A stretch of DNA of 64,000 bases from Vesta saturnalis (lineage: Eukaryota > Arthropoda > Insecta > Coleoptera > Lampyridae), in the NCBI GenBank assembly GCA_036346205.1, contig JARFJB010001495.1, positions 6,483,501-6,547,500 of the forward strand, read 5' to 3'. A program made the position numbers and the translations under genes. Each line of letters opens with the position of its first letter. Position 1 is the first letter of the stretch. This document shows, one piece after another, positions 12,537 through 22,424 of the stretch. The notes beneath the pieces are model-generated. The model was given only the letters and a program-made list of their open reading frames with translations, was not told where the DNA came from and did no database searches.

Positions 12537-14089
12537 CATGGTTTTCATGTTATATAATTTGTTAAAATGAATGCTTGTTAACAAGACTAATCTTTTTTTT
12601 TACCGAGTAATGGGACGATATCTGCAACAGTAACTGATTTTAACAAGTTTAAATATTGTATAATACGTAAATCAAAGTAAATATTTCAATCTGAAATAAG
12701 AATTCTGGAGGTTTGCAACACGTATAAAAAATTCGAAATTAAAGGAATGGTTTTACTAAAGATACAATCATCTTAATGGCGAACACTTCTTATAGCAAAG
12801 AGATAAACGGCAATACGTATTATCAAAACTAAACTAATGTTAACCAATTAAGTATCCATTATGGTATTAACCTTTACAAAACGTGAAATAGAGAAACAAG
12901 TGTAACTAGGTAACAAATTTCTTAACAATCACTTTTTAATATAAATTATCTCTAATGTATGGACAATGTATATAATTGCACTAGTATATAGACAAATTAA
13001 ACAGTTTAGAAGCTCATTTGTTAATTTGTTTCTAGGGTCTACTGAATGATCAAGTTTCCAACAACGCTGAAATTATAGAGGTGTGTATAAATTATTTCAG
13101 TAATAGTTTAACAACAGCAATTACGTAAGTTTGCATAATTGCCGAATTTCCTATCCTGAAAACCATTAAGATTTCTTCGTATTAATTAGATTTACGTAGT
13201 TTACAGTATTAAGATTTATCTTTAGTATATAACCTAGACTAATTTTTATTAGTACAACTAATTGATGTATTAAACCAATCATGTAAGTTATATTTTATAT
13301 GCTTTCGAATATCATAAGATTATTGGTTCTCACATCTTGTTTTTAACACAAACGTTATTTACGCTTTACTAAAATATAAGACATTAAGAAGGTTGCCCGT
13401 TAACTTGAATTACATTAAAATCATGTCAAATAATTCAAATCGTGCGAAGCTACCTGACAGCCATTAAATAATGCAACAGGTAAATAATGTTTTTGTAATT
13501 TGCTTCCATTTTGATGCTTTAATAGACATATTGTGAAACGCGACGTCGTCATCTCCGATGTTATTATAGCGATTAATTCACTGAACGTTTTACGAAAATT
13601 TTTTGGTTGACAAAGCTTGATCCGGAGTTATGTCATGACTCTTACAAAACGTGTCAAAAGCAAAATGCGTCCTGTGGAAAACTTTGATGTGAGAAAATTC
13701 GTGACAGTATTTTTGGCAATATCACGTATTTCAGAGGGCGTACATGTAAGATTATCTTGGATAAAACAAAAGGCGACTAGATCAAATTGTCGCTTTTAAA
13801 ATTAAGACATTAACAACCACCATAAAAATCCCTAAATAAAACACGTGTTTCATAAGACCTGGAAGCACTCATTCTTTAAAAAACTGGTGCTACGCCACTC
13901 GTTTTTTAAATTTGAATTCTTGCTTCAAGACTGATCTTATGAAAGTCGTTTTTTAATATACTATTTTTTTATTGGTGCCCCATTTTACCTATTTAAAGCA
14001 CGCCTTGGCGTGTTTAAATCGAACTTTCAAAAACGCTCGTTTTTTAAGGTTGCCATGACAACATCAACAACTCAAGAAACGTGAAGAGT
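12537..14089. other. A+T-rich left flank of the fold-back element
   Basis: No gene recognised. The last 250 bp contain three copies of TCGTTTTTTAA (near 13,899, 13,951 and 14,036). A related CGCGTTTTTTAA lies on the other side of the fold-back element near 21,143. A short inverted pair TTTCATAAGA/TCTTATGAAA lies near 13,848 and 13,934. Confidence 0.5.
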
Positions 14090-14105
14090 AGAACCCGGAC
14101 ACCTT

Positions 14106-14131
14106 GGCCGCCATCTTGGATTTTGACGTCA
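14106..14131 (+). promoter_or_regulatory. YY1/Pho-like and CRE-like site cluster at the left arm tip
   Basis: GGCCGCCATCTTGG matches the CGCCATNTT-type YY1/Pleiohomeotic core. A full palindromic CRE, TGACGTCA, follows at 14,124-14,131. A CCCACGTGGG E-box palindrome follows shortly after. The cluster faces inward from the arm edge. Matches are by motif only. Confidence 0.4.
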
Positions 14132-14139
14132 CAAGCCCG

Positions 14140-14425
14140 CCCACGTGGGGGACCGGTTTTTCCACCCTTATTTTTACCCGCTTACGTGTGAGACCAGATT
14201 TTCCACCCTTATTTTTGCACGCTCACGTGTGAGACAGGATTTTCCACCCTTATTTTTACCCGCTTACTTGTGAGACCGGGTTTTTCACCCCTATTTTTTA
14301 TATATCCTCGTGTGAGACCGTATTTTCAACCCTAATTTTTACACGCTTACGTGTGAGGCCGGATTTTCCACCCTTATTTTTACTCGCTTACGTGTGAGAC
14401 CGTATTTTCAACCCTTTTTCAACCC
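14140..14425 (+). repeat. ~45-bp sub-terminal tandem repeats, left arm
   Basis: About six diverged units, each with TTTTCCACCCTTATTTTTAC, then CGCTTACGTGTGAGACCG. Every unit carries a CACGTGTGAG- or TACGTGTGAG-type core. Diverged half-units with TTTTCAACCC continue to about 14,660. Sub-terminal tandem repeats of this kind serve as transposase-binding arrays in fold-back and Galileo elements; that role is inferred here. Confidence 0.8.
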
Positions 14426-15424
14426 TAATTATTTTCGCTTTTTGATTCGTCCACGTGTAGGACGCGTTTTTCAACCCTTTGCATTCTTAATTAACGCCTT
14501 TTTGTATTTATCAGATCCGTGTGGGGATATATTTTCAACCCTTGATGAAATTTTTAACTGTTTTGTTTGTATTAAGGGCCTTTTGACAGCAATTTTGTGT
14601 CACTAGCGTGAGCGACGTACATTTCAACCCTGACAGTATTTTCAACCTTTTGTTTGTATTAAGAGCCCTTTTGGCGGGAGCCCCTAAAGGATAGGCAAAT
14701 GGATGTGCACGTAGGATCGTATTTTTACCTATTTTAAGGGTTAATAAACGGTAGAATATTTTTGGTATTAAAGAAGCTAATCAAGGTAAAGGTAACGTAT
14801 ACGTTTGATTTTAAAATACACTATTCAATTCTATAACGATAATAAACAGTTAATGGCATTGCATAATCAGCTAATTACCCTGTTGTTGTCATACAATGTG
14901 AATGTACGGTTTAGCGACTATTTAATATGAATTGAATTTTATCAAATGAGATTGCATAATTGTCGTTATTATTAAAATCATTATTAGATTTCTTTTAAAC
15001 CCCATCTACAGATTGTGATCCTCTACCTGGTTTAAAATTCACTTGAATATATTTTAAAATGAAATTACTTTAAAAATAAAACGTGTAATTAACTAATTGA
15101 TTAACCTGCTTACAGCAATAGTAATCACTGAAAATTAAGGAATGTCGCTTTTATTTATTTACCTTTTAATACGTATCATTTATATGCAATATATTCTGGT
15201 TTTAAATATGAGTCACAATGTATCGCAATGCTTTCTGCTTTAATTATAGGTCATAATTAAATCTAGTTGTCGCTCAAGGTAATCACTACCAAATTAATCT
15301 CATCTACAACAAGAAACTTAATATCAATAATGTTAACAAAGTATTTTTATAATGCCATTTCTCGCATAGTTTAATGTCCATGTATGGTCATATTTTAGTC
15401 TTGGGAGATCGGATTTTGTCAAAA

Positions 15425-15735
15425 TACAAGCACAGGAACAATTACAAGTACAAGCACAAGCGCAAGCACAGGTACATACAAACACACAAACACGAAAAAA
15501 CGAAAATCGCAAACACGAAAACGAATTCAAACACGAAAATTCGTAAACACACAAACTCACACAAACGAAAACGAAAATTCGCAAACACGAAAATAACAAA
15601 CACACAAACGCGCAGAGTACGAAAAACGCAAACACGAAAATCGTAAACACAAAAATTCTCAAACACGAAAACCGCAAACATACAAACGCACAAACACGAA
15701 AAACGAAAACACACAAAACGAAAACACGCAAAGCT
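15425..15735 (+). repeat. low-complexity ACAAACACGAAA-type tract, left arm
   Basis: Irregular short repeats built from CAAACACGAAAA, CGAAAAT, CGTAAACAC and ACAAGCACAAGCGCAAGC. The purine/pyrimidine strand bias is strong. It is mirrored in the right arm at about 19,190-19,520 with small indels. Confidence 0.75.
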
Positions 15736-15780
15736 GCCGAATGAATTAAGACTGGGATTTGAGTCTATAAACAAAATGAT

Positions 15781-16421
15781 TCTCTCTGTCTCTGTCTCTG
15801 TCCCTGTCTCTGTCTCTCTCTGTCTCTGTCTCTGTCTCTGTCTCTGTCTCTGTCTCTGTCTCTGTCTCTGTCTCTGTCTCTGTCTCTGTCTCTGTCTCTG
15901 TCCTGTCTCTGTCTGCTCTCTCTCTCTCTGTCTCTGTCTCTGTCTCTGCTCTGTCTCTGTCTCTGTTCTGTCTCTGTCTCTGTCTCTGTCTCTGTCTCTG
16001 TCTCTGTCTCTGTCTCTGTCTTCTGTCTTGTCTCTGTCTCTGTCTCTGTCTCTGTCTCTGTCTCTGTCTCTGTCTCTGTCTCTGTCTCTGTCTCTGTCTC
16101 TGTCTCTGTCTCTGTCTCTGTCTCTGTCTCTGTCTCAGTCTCTGTCTCAGTCTCTGTCTCAGTCTCTGTCTCTGTCTCTGTCTCTGTCTCTGTCTCTGTC
16201 TCTGTCTCTGTCTCTGTCTCTGTCTCTGTCTCTGTCTCTGTTTCTGTCTCTGTCTCTGTCTCTGTCTTGTCTCTGTCTCTGTCTCTGTCTCTGTCTCTGT
16301 CTCTGTCTCTGTCTCTGTCTCTGTCTCTGTCTCTGTCTCTGTCTCTGTCTCTGTCTCTGTCTCTGTCTCTGTCTCTGTCTCTGTCTCTGTCTCAGTCTCC
16401 GTCTCCGTCTGTCTCTGTCTC
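15781..16421 (+). repeat. (TCTCTG)n hexanucleotide array, left arm
   Basis: About 640 bp of nearly pure TCTCTG with sparse variants (TCTCAG clustered near 16,135-16,160, TTCTGTC, CCGTCT). The polypurine/polypyrimidine strand asymmetry makes it a candidate for triplex (H-DNA) formation. Confidence 0.95.
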
Positions 16422-16844
16422 TTAATCGCATACGGTCGATGCGTGTCTGGGTAGTTGATTAGAAGCACATAAGTCAACACATTCTTCTTGTGGCTGGGGA
16501 TCGATTTCAAGCATCTCAACACTTGTTCCGCATACATCTTTCTTCAATTTTTATCTGCACTCTGTTTTGAGGCTGTAGTACGTTTTCTAATACATAAACA
16601 GAATCTTCAATACTGTGATACGTGCAGCAGCAAAACACATTAGCTAGTTAGTTTCACCTCTATATTACTTTACATGCAAGCCTGATCTAATCATAAATAA
16701 ATACATCTGTTAAAAGCTAATTAAACATAACCCACGGCCTGGGTATAGCAAGCAACGCTTCCAATTATAGCTTTTAGACAACACAATAGGGCCTACAACT
16801 AAATACAATCGACTAGCACTGCTTTAGTACGAGGATCAAACGAA

Positions 16845-16999
16845 AACGCGCATGCACGCACGCACGCACGTACCGTACGCACGCACGCACGTACACGTAC
16901 GCACGCACGCACGTACACACGTACGCACGCACGCAAGCTAGCACGCTCGCACGCACGCACGCGCGCGAGCGTTCGCACGACGTACGTACGCTCGCACGC

Positions 17000-17036
<37 letters not shown>
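16845..17036 (+). repeat. GCAC/ACGT alternating repeats ending in (AC)17
   Basis: Variants of CGCACGCACGTAC followed by a pure AC run at 17,004-17,036. Strict purine-pyrimidine alternation over nearly 200 bp is the classical Z-DNA-prone composition. It lies in the loop, not in the arms, so it is single-copy within the element. A small frame opens at 17,083 (MNQDGGAPLEKTGLL) and runs into the (ATT)n tract at 17,161-17,184; it is not convincing as a gene. Confidence 0.85.
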
Positions 17037-17039
<3 letters not shown>

Positions 17040-17213
17040 AGCGCGAAAACACGCTAAAGCGAAAACTTGTAAACTTGCAAACATGAATCAAGACGGTGGA
17101 GCACCGCTAGAAAAAACAGGTTTATTAACAAAACCGAAGGAAAGCAACGTTTTGAAAATATATTATTATTATTATTATTATTATAAACAACAATACATTA
17201 TTATTATTTAATA

Positions 17214-17503
17214 ACATGCTTTATCGGTTTTCTTCTTCTTGAACCGTGAGTCGTCCTCATCATCATCATCATGATTTTGAGATTTGCCTTCTCCCTACCT
17301 CATAGCTCTTCTTTCTCTTCTGTGAACCATCATCTTGGATGTGAGATACACCCAGCTCAACCACTCATCGCTTTCATCATTATCTTGAACGGTTATGTTG
17401 TAATAGTTTATTAACAAGTCAGTAAATCTCTAATGTCCGCTGATGTTGGCTCATAAACAGGAGAATACATTATAGTAATGCTCACTCGATGACAGTTACA
17501 CTT
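17214..17503 (-). pseudogene. decayed unidentified reading frame in the fold-back loop
   Basis: The only protein-like sequence in the loop. Reading the minus strand from about 17,503, one frame gives CNCHRVSITIMYSPVYEPTS and continues to a stop. After a shift it gives DLLINYYNITVQDNDESDEW, then LSWVYLTSKMMVHRRE. A further frame ends with QNHDDDDEDDSRFKKKKTDK and a TAA. The acidic run followed by a Lys-rich tail resembles a nuclear-protein C-terminus. The pieces join across two apparent frameshifts. I do not recognise the family. It could be the last remains of the element's own transposase or a captured gene fragment. Confidence 0.35.
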
Positions 17504-17530
17504 TAAAGAGCGAAACACACGAGAAACGAG

Positions 17531-18395
17531 AACGCAGCTAGCCTTGGGTCTTGTGCGCAAGCGTACTCGTCAACGTTCGGTAGAATCGGACATCTTCGGG
17601 GATGTCTGAAGTATTGACCTAACCACACTCTAACATAGCCCTGGGGCATGTTTATAAATCTAAATGCCTCTTTTATGGTCGAGATATTTTCTCCTAAGAC
17701 GCCAGAACGCAGCTAGCCTTTGGTCTATGCGCAAGCGTGCTCGCCATGTTCGGTAGAATCGGACATCTTCGCGGATGTCTGAAGTATTGACCTAACCACA
17801 CTCTAACACAGCCCTGGGGGCATGTTTATAAATCTAAACGCCTCTTTTATGATGAGCTGTTTTCTCCTAAGACGCCAGAACGCAGCTAGCCTTTGGTCTT
17901 GTGCGTAAGCGTGCTCGTCAATGTTCGGGTAGAATCGGGCATCTTCGGGATGTCTGAAGTATTGACCTAACCACACTCTAACATAGCCCTGGGCATGTTT
18001 ATAAAATCTAAATGCCTCTTTTATGGTCGAGATATTTTCTCCTAAGACGCCAGAACGCAGCCTTTGGTCTATGCGCAAGCGTGCTCGTCCATGTTCGGGT
18101 AGAATCGGACATCTTCGGGGATGTCTGAGTATTGACCTAACACACTCTAACACAGCCCTGGGCATGTTTATAAATCTAAACGCCTCTTTTATGATAGAGC
18201 TGTTTTCTCCTAAGACGCCAGAACGCAGCTAGCCTTTGGTCTTGTGCGTAAGCGTGCTCGTCAATGTTCGGGTAGAATCGGACATCTTCGGGGACGTCTG
18301 AAGTATTGACCTAACCACACTCTAACATAGACCCTGGGATATGTTTATAAATCTAAACGCCTCTTTTATGGTCGAGGCATTTTCGCCTAAGACGC
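17531..18395. repeat. five ~174-bp tandem repeats with A-B-A-B-A higher-order pattern
   Basis: Unit starts at 17,531, 17,706, 17,879, 18,054 and 18,222 (lengths 175, 173, 175, 168, 174). Each begins AACGCAGC and ends TAAGACGCCAG or similar. Units 1, 3 and 5 share TTTATGGTCGAG. Units 2 and 4 share TTTATGAT(A)GAGCTG and, in the 5' part, GTCTATGCGCAAGC. The array therefore evolved as a ~348-bp dimer. A reverse frame of 120 codons runs through it, partly because 174 is a multiple of three; it is not annotated as a gene. Confidence 0.85.
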
Positions 18396-18752
18396 GCTAT
18401 AATTGGAAGCGTTGCTTGCTATACCCAGGCCGTGGGTTATGTTTAATTAGCTTTTTTAACAGATGTATTTATTTATGATTAGATCAGGCTTGCATGTAAA
18501 GTAATATAGAGGTGAAACTAACTAGCTAATGTGTTTTGCTGCTGCACGTATCACAGTATTGAAGATTCTGTTTATGTATTAGAAAAACGTACTACAGCCT
18601 CAAAACAGAGTGCAGATAAAAATTGAAGAAAGATGTATGCGGCACAAGTGTTGAGATGCTTGAAATCGATCCCCAGCCACAAGAAGAATGTGTTTTCGAC
18701 TTGATGTGCTTCTAATCAACTACCCAGACACGCACCTCGACCGTATGCGATT

Positions 18753-19068
18753 AAGAGACAGAGACAGAGAGAGACGGAGACGAGAGAGACAGAGACAGAG
18801 ACAGAGACAGAGACAGAGACAGAGAGACAGAGACAGAGACAGAGACAGAGACAGAGACAGAGAGGCAGAGACAGAGACAGAGACAGAGACAGAGACAGAG
18901 ACAGAGACAGAGACAGAGACAGAGACAGAGACAGAGACAGAGAGAGACAGAGACAGAGACAGAGACTGAGACAGAGACTGAGACAGAGACAGAGACAGAG
19001 ACAGAGACAGAGACAGAGACAGAGACAGACAGAGACAGAGACAGAGACAGAGACAGAGACAGAAGAGA

Positions 19069-19102
<34 letters not shown>

Positions 19103-19154
19103 CAGAGACAGAGAGAGACAGAGACAGAGACAGGGACAGAGACAGAGACAGAGA
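18753..19154 (-). repeat. (CAGAGA)n hexanucleotide array, right arm
   Basis: About 400 bp, the reverse complement of the left-arm array. It is bounded by the same unique sequence (ATCATTTTGTTTATAGACTC on its inner-to-outer edge). The paired CTGAGAC variants also occur in both arms, near 18,965. Confidence 0.95.
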
Positions 19155-19189
19155 ATCATTTTGTTTATAGACTCAAATCCCAGTCTTAA

Positions 19190-19520
19190 TTCATTCGGCA
19201 GCTTTGCGTGTTTTCGTTTTGTGTGTTTTCGTTTTCGTGTTTGCGTTTGTATGTTTGCGGTTTTCGTGTTTGAGAATTTTTGTGTTTACGATTTTCGTGT
19301 TTGCGTTTTTCGTACTCTGCGCGTTTGTGTTTGTTATTTTCGTGTTTGCGAATTTTCGTTTTCGTTTTTGTGTTTGTGAGTTTGTGTGTTTACGAATTTT
19401 CGTGTTTGCAATTTTCGTTTTCGTGTTTGCGATTTTTCGTTTTTCGTGTTTGTGTGTTTGTATGTACCTGTGCTTGCTTGTGCTTGTACTTGTAATTGTT
19501 CCTGTGCTTGTATTTGTGAC
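19190..19520 (-). repeat. low-complexity TTTCGTGTTTG-type tract, right arm
   Basis: Reverse-complement counterpart of the left-arm tract. Long Phe/Val/Cys/Leu-rich open frames here are low-complexity artefacts. Confidence 0.75.
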
Positions 19521-20519
19521 AAAATCCGATCTCCCAAGACTAAAATATGACCATACATGGACATTAAACTATGCGAGAAATGGCATTATAAAAATACTTT
19601 GTTAACATTATTGATATTAAGTTTCTTGTTGTAGATGAGATTAATTTGGTAGTGATTACCTTGAGCGACAACTAGATTTAATTATGACCTATAATTAAAG
19701 CAGAAAGCATTGCGATACATTATGACTCATATTTAAAACCAGAATATATTGCATATAAATGATACGTATTAAAAGGTAAATAAATAAAAGCGACATTCCT
19801 TAATTTTCAGTGATTACTATTGCTGTAAGCAGGTTAATCAATTAGTTAATTACACGTTTTATTTTTTAAAGTAATTTCATTTTAAAATATATTCAAGTGA
19901 ATTTTAAACCAGGTAGAGGATCACAATCTGTAGATGGGGTTTAAAAAGAAATCTAATAATGATTTTAATAATAACGACAATTATGCAATCTCATTTGATA
20001 AAATTCAATTCATATTAAATAGTCGCTAAACCGTACATTCACATTGTATGACAACAACAGGGTAATTAGCTGATTATGCAATGCCATTAACTGTTTATTA
20101 TCGTTATAGAATTGAATAGTGTATTTTAAAATCAAACGTATACGTTACCTTTACCTTGATTAGCTTCTTTTAATACCAAAAATATTCTACCGTTTATTAA
20201 CCCTTAAAATAGGTAAAAATACGATCCTACGTGCACATCCATTTGCCTATCCTTTAGGGGCTCCCCCAAAAGGGCTCTTAATACAAACAAAAGGTTGAAA
20301 ATACTGTCAGGGTTGAAATGTACGTCGCTCACGCTAGTGAACACAAAATTGCTGTCAAAAGGCCCTTAATACAAACAAAACAGTTAAAAATTTCATCAAG
20401 GGTTGAAAATATATCCCCACACGGATCTGATAAATACAAAAAGGCGTTAATTAAGAATGCAAAGGGTTGAAAAACGCGTCCTACACGTGGACGAATCAAA
20501 AGCGAAAATAATTAGGGTT

Positions 20520-20665
20520 GAAAAGGGTTGAAAATACGGTCTCACACGTAAGCGAGTAAAAATAAGGGTGGAAAATCCTGTCTCACACGTGAGCGTGCAA
20601 AAAAGGTGGAAAATCTGGTCTCACACGTAAGCGGGTAAAAATAAGGGTGGAAAACCGGTCCCCAC
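20520..20665 (-). repeat. ~45-bp sub-terminal tandem repeats, right arm (fewer copies)
   Basis: About three units in the opposite orientation, with GTCTCACACGTAAGCG then AATAAGGGTGGAAAA. The copy number is lower than in the left arm, so the arrays have changed in length independently. Confidence 0.75.
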
Positions 20666-20678
20666 GTGGGCGGGCTTG

Positions 20679-20702
20679 TGACGTCAAAATCCAAGATGGC
20701 GG
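20679..20702 (-). promoter_or_regulatory. mirror copy of the YY1/Pho-like and CRE-like cluster at the right arm tip
   Basis: TGACGTCA at 20,679-20,686, then CCAAGATGGCGGCC. The same sites as at the left tip are preserved in mirror orientation, so each end of the element carries an inward-facing GC-rich regulatory-looking cluster. Confidence 0.4.
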
Positions 20703-20730
20703 CCAAGGTGTCCGGGTTCTGCTGTGAAGT

Positions 20731-20875
20731 CTAAATGACAATTTTTTGATTATTGATCTGACAGGAGTACCTTGTAACGTCAAATAAAATATTACTAACA
20801 AATTCATCTAAATGACAATTTTTTGGTTATTGATCTGACAGGAGTACCTTGTCCGTCAATTACTAACAAATTCAA
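20731..20875 (+). repeat. two-copy tandem repeat just outside the right arm
   Basis: CTAAATGACAATTTTTTG begins at 20,731 and again at 20,808. The copies (77 and about 68 bp) share GATCTGACAGGAGTACCTTG and ACTAACAAATTCA, and the second has lost bases after CTTGT. The duplication abuts the fold-back edge on one side only. Confidence 0.8.
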
Positions 20876-22424
20876 AACATTTATTAAAACATTATTTAAC
20901 ACTTTTAAATTTATAAATGAAAATAGAAAGTACAGTTAGTATTGTTAGATACATTAATTTTTATTTACATATTTTACATTATTAGTTCTTATTTCCGTGT
21001 TTTGTAGGAATAATACTAGTATTTATGATTTAAAGGTGCACCAATAAAAAAAGATAGCGTAAATTAATCGTGGATAACTGGTATTTAAAGCACTTACTCT
21101 ATTTCGAGCACTCCGGCTGCGCTGTCGTGCTCGAAAAATCACGCGTTTTTTAACGACCTTTTTATTCACTTATACTTTAATATACTATTTTCTAATTGTG
21201 AAATGTGACACTTTTCAAAGCTATATGATGGAGATATACTTTATTTTTGAAAGCAATTCTGGTCTAGTTTTTAAAGTTTCTTGTCAAAATTACCAAAAAT
21301 TTTGTATAAAACTCATTAAGTAATTTCACCTATATAAGTGGCACTATATGGCGGGATCTTATGCGACTACAGCGCTCGTTACACGAAATGAAGCTTTTCC
21401 TAACTGGTTACCTAAATAGTTATGAATTACACAGGAAATTTTGGTTGAATGGTAGTATTCAATTAAGAATATTTTTCCACGCTAATGGTTCTGCACTAAT
21501 AAACAGTTCATAATATTTTTCATAATATTAAGGAATATTGAGATAATTACGTAATTAGTTATTACATTGCACAATAACAATAACATTCTTTCACTATACT
21601 ATTTTAGAAATGGAATTAGTTAGAATAACCTTCTGGAACACGTGCTTCAAATTCGAACGTTGGTACACGAGTGTGTACCAGACTTGCCCTTTTACCAGTT
21701 CATTAGGATGTTTATTCAGATAAAATAAATTATTTTCTTAAAAACATTCCTTACATGTATTTGCGCAATATTCTAAACACAAACATTACATTGATACCAG
21801 TGATGTTTAGTAATGCATAAAAAAACACCATGCGCCACCTCCTGGTAATTCTCAAACAGTCAATATGCAACGCAGATCTTATCGATGATATCAACTACCC
21901 ATTTGGTGTTATAATCTATAATTATTTCTGGTTTCTTTGTTGGTTCGTCAATATGGTAATCGTCATGGAGACTTGCTACCAATCAAACATTTTTATTGGG
22001 ATTAGGTTTGTAAGATATTATTTCGAAGACCGAATGACCTTACTTTGGGGGAGGGGGTAACAAATTCAGGTGGTAGCTCTGTTTTCTTTTTACGTGTAGT
22101 ACCTATAAACATTAACTTTCTTGAATACAACGATTCTAATAAATCCATGCTTGTTAACCAGCTATCGCTTGTAAATTTCGTCCAGATTGATGCATAGGCC
22201 TACACAATCTCAAAACTACCTCATTTGAAGAGTTGCTTACAGCGTAGGGACGTTGAAGTTGCCTACCTAAATGTACCTCTACTACACATGTTCTAGATCT
22301 TTTTCTTACATCAAACCCACTTGTTTATACAACTTCAGCTCTTTCCGTACTAAATTCCCTCTGTTGTCACAACACTGACAGAACCGTGTAGTATTTTAAG
22401 TCAAATAAATGGAATGATTTACGG
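20876..22424. other. A+T-rich stretch, no gene recognised
   Basis: Contains a hairpin near 21,107 (CGAGCAC, loop TCCGGCTGCGCTGTC, GTGCTCG). A similar compact pair sits near 33,980 (CCCTCGGCTACGCCTCGGG). Otherwise there are short open frames without motifs. Confidence 0.5.

Larger units (their letters stand above)
14090..16771 (+). repeat. left arm of the giant inverted repeat
   Basis: 2,682 bp. Its longer length compared with the right arm comes mainly from a longer TCTCTG tract (641 versus 402 bp) and more copies of the ~45-bp sub-terminal repeat. The unique segments between the repeats match the right arm almost base for base by eye (for example 14,760-15,370 against 19,550-20,170). Confidence 0.9.
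14090..20720. mobile_element. 6.6-kb fold-back (giant inverted repeat) element, family unknown
   Basis: Two long, near-identical arms in opposite orientation (14,090-16,771 and 18,396-20,720) enclose a 1.6-kb loop. From the outside in, each arm has: an AGAACCCGGACACC edge, a GCCGCCATCTTGG and TGACGTCA cluster, ~45-bp sub-terminal repeats, about 650 bp of A+T-rich sequence, an ACAAACACGAAA-type low-complexity tract, (TCTCTG)n, and about 350 bp ending in CCAATTATAGC. The loop has GCAC/AC repeats, a decayed reading frame and ~174-bp repeats. Organisation with long repeat-filled inverted arms is known for fold-back elements and for Galileo-type P-superfamily elements. No transposase was recognised here and no clear target duplication was found. 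A palindromic segmental duplication or an assembly inversion remain alternatives. Confidence 0.75.
18396..20720 (-). repeat. right arm of the giant inverted repeat
   Basis: 2,325 bp, reverse complement of the left arm. It starts directly after the last ~174-bp loop repeat with GCTATAATTGG and ends with CCGGGTTCT. It has small indels relative to the left arm. Open frames through the arms (Arg/Gln/Thr/Glu or Leu/Ser/Val/Cys strings) are translation of the hexanucleotide tract, not genes. Confidence 0.9.

Noticed and set aside
14881..15330. Possible CRISPR-like or viral repeat structure in the fold-back arms
   Set aside because: No regular repeat-spacer pattern; the sequence is unique A+T-rich DNA duplicated only by the arm symmetry.
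15333..15774. Phe/Val/Cys-rich membrane-protein-like frames
   Set aside because: Low-complexity TTTCGTGTTTG tract; composition alone gives hydrophobic residues.
15746..16537. Long open frames of Arg/Gln/Asp or Thr/Glu repeats, and the opposite-strand Leu/Ser/Val/Cys frame
   Set aside because: Pure translation of the TCTCTG hexanucleotide array, open in all frames because the repeat contains no stop.
16799..17091. Cys/Val/Arg-rich frames of 77-92 codons
   Set aside because: Translation of GCAC and AC dinucleotide repeats.
17803..18165. 120-codon minus-strand frame through the ~174-bp repeats
   Set aside because: It is open mainly because the unit length is near a multiple of three. Frames drift between units and no start context or family is seen; kept only as a note on the array.
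18688..19159. Frames of 93-147 codons in the right arm
   Set aside because: Same hexanucleotide artefact in mirror orientation.
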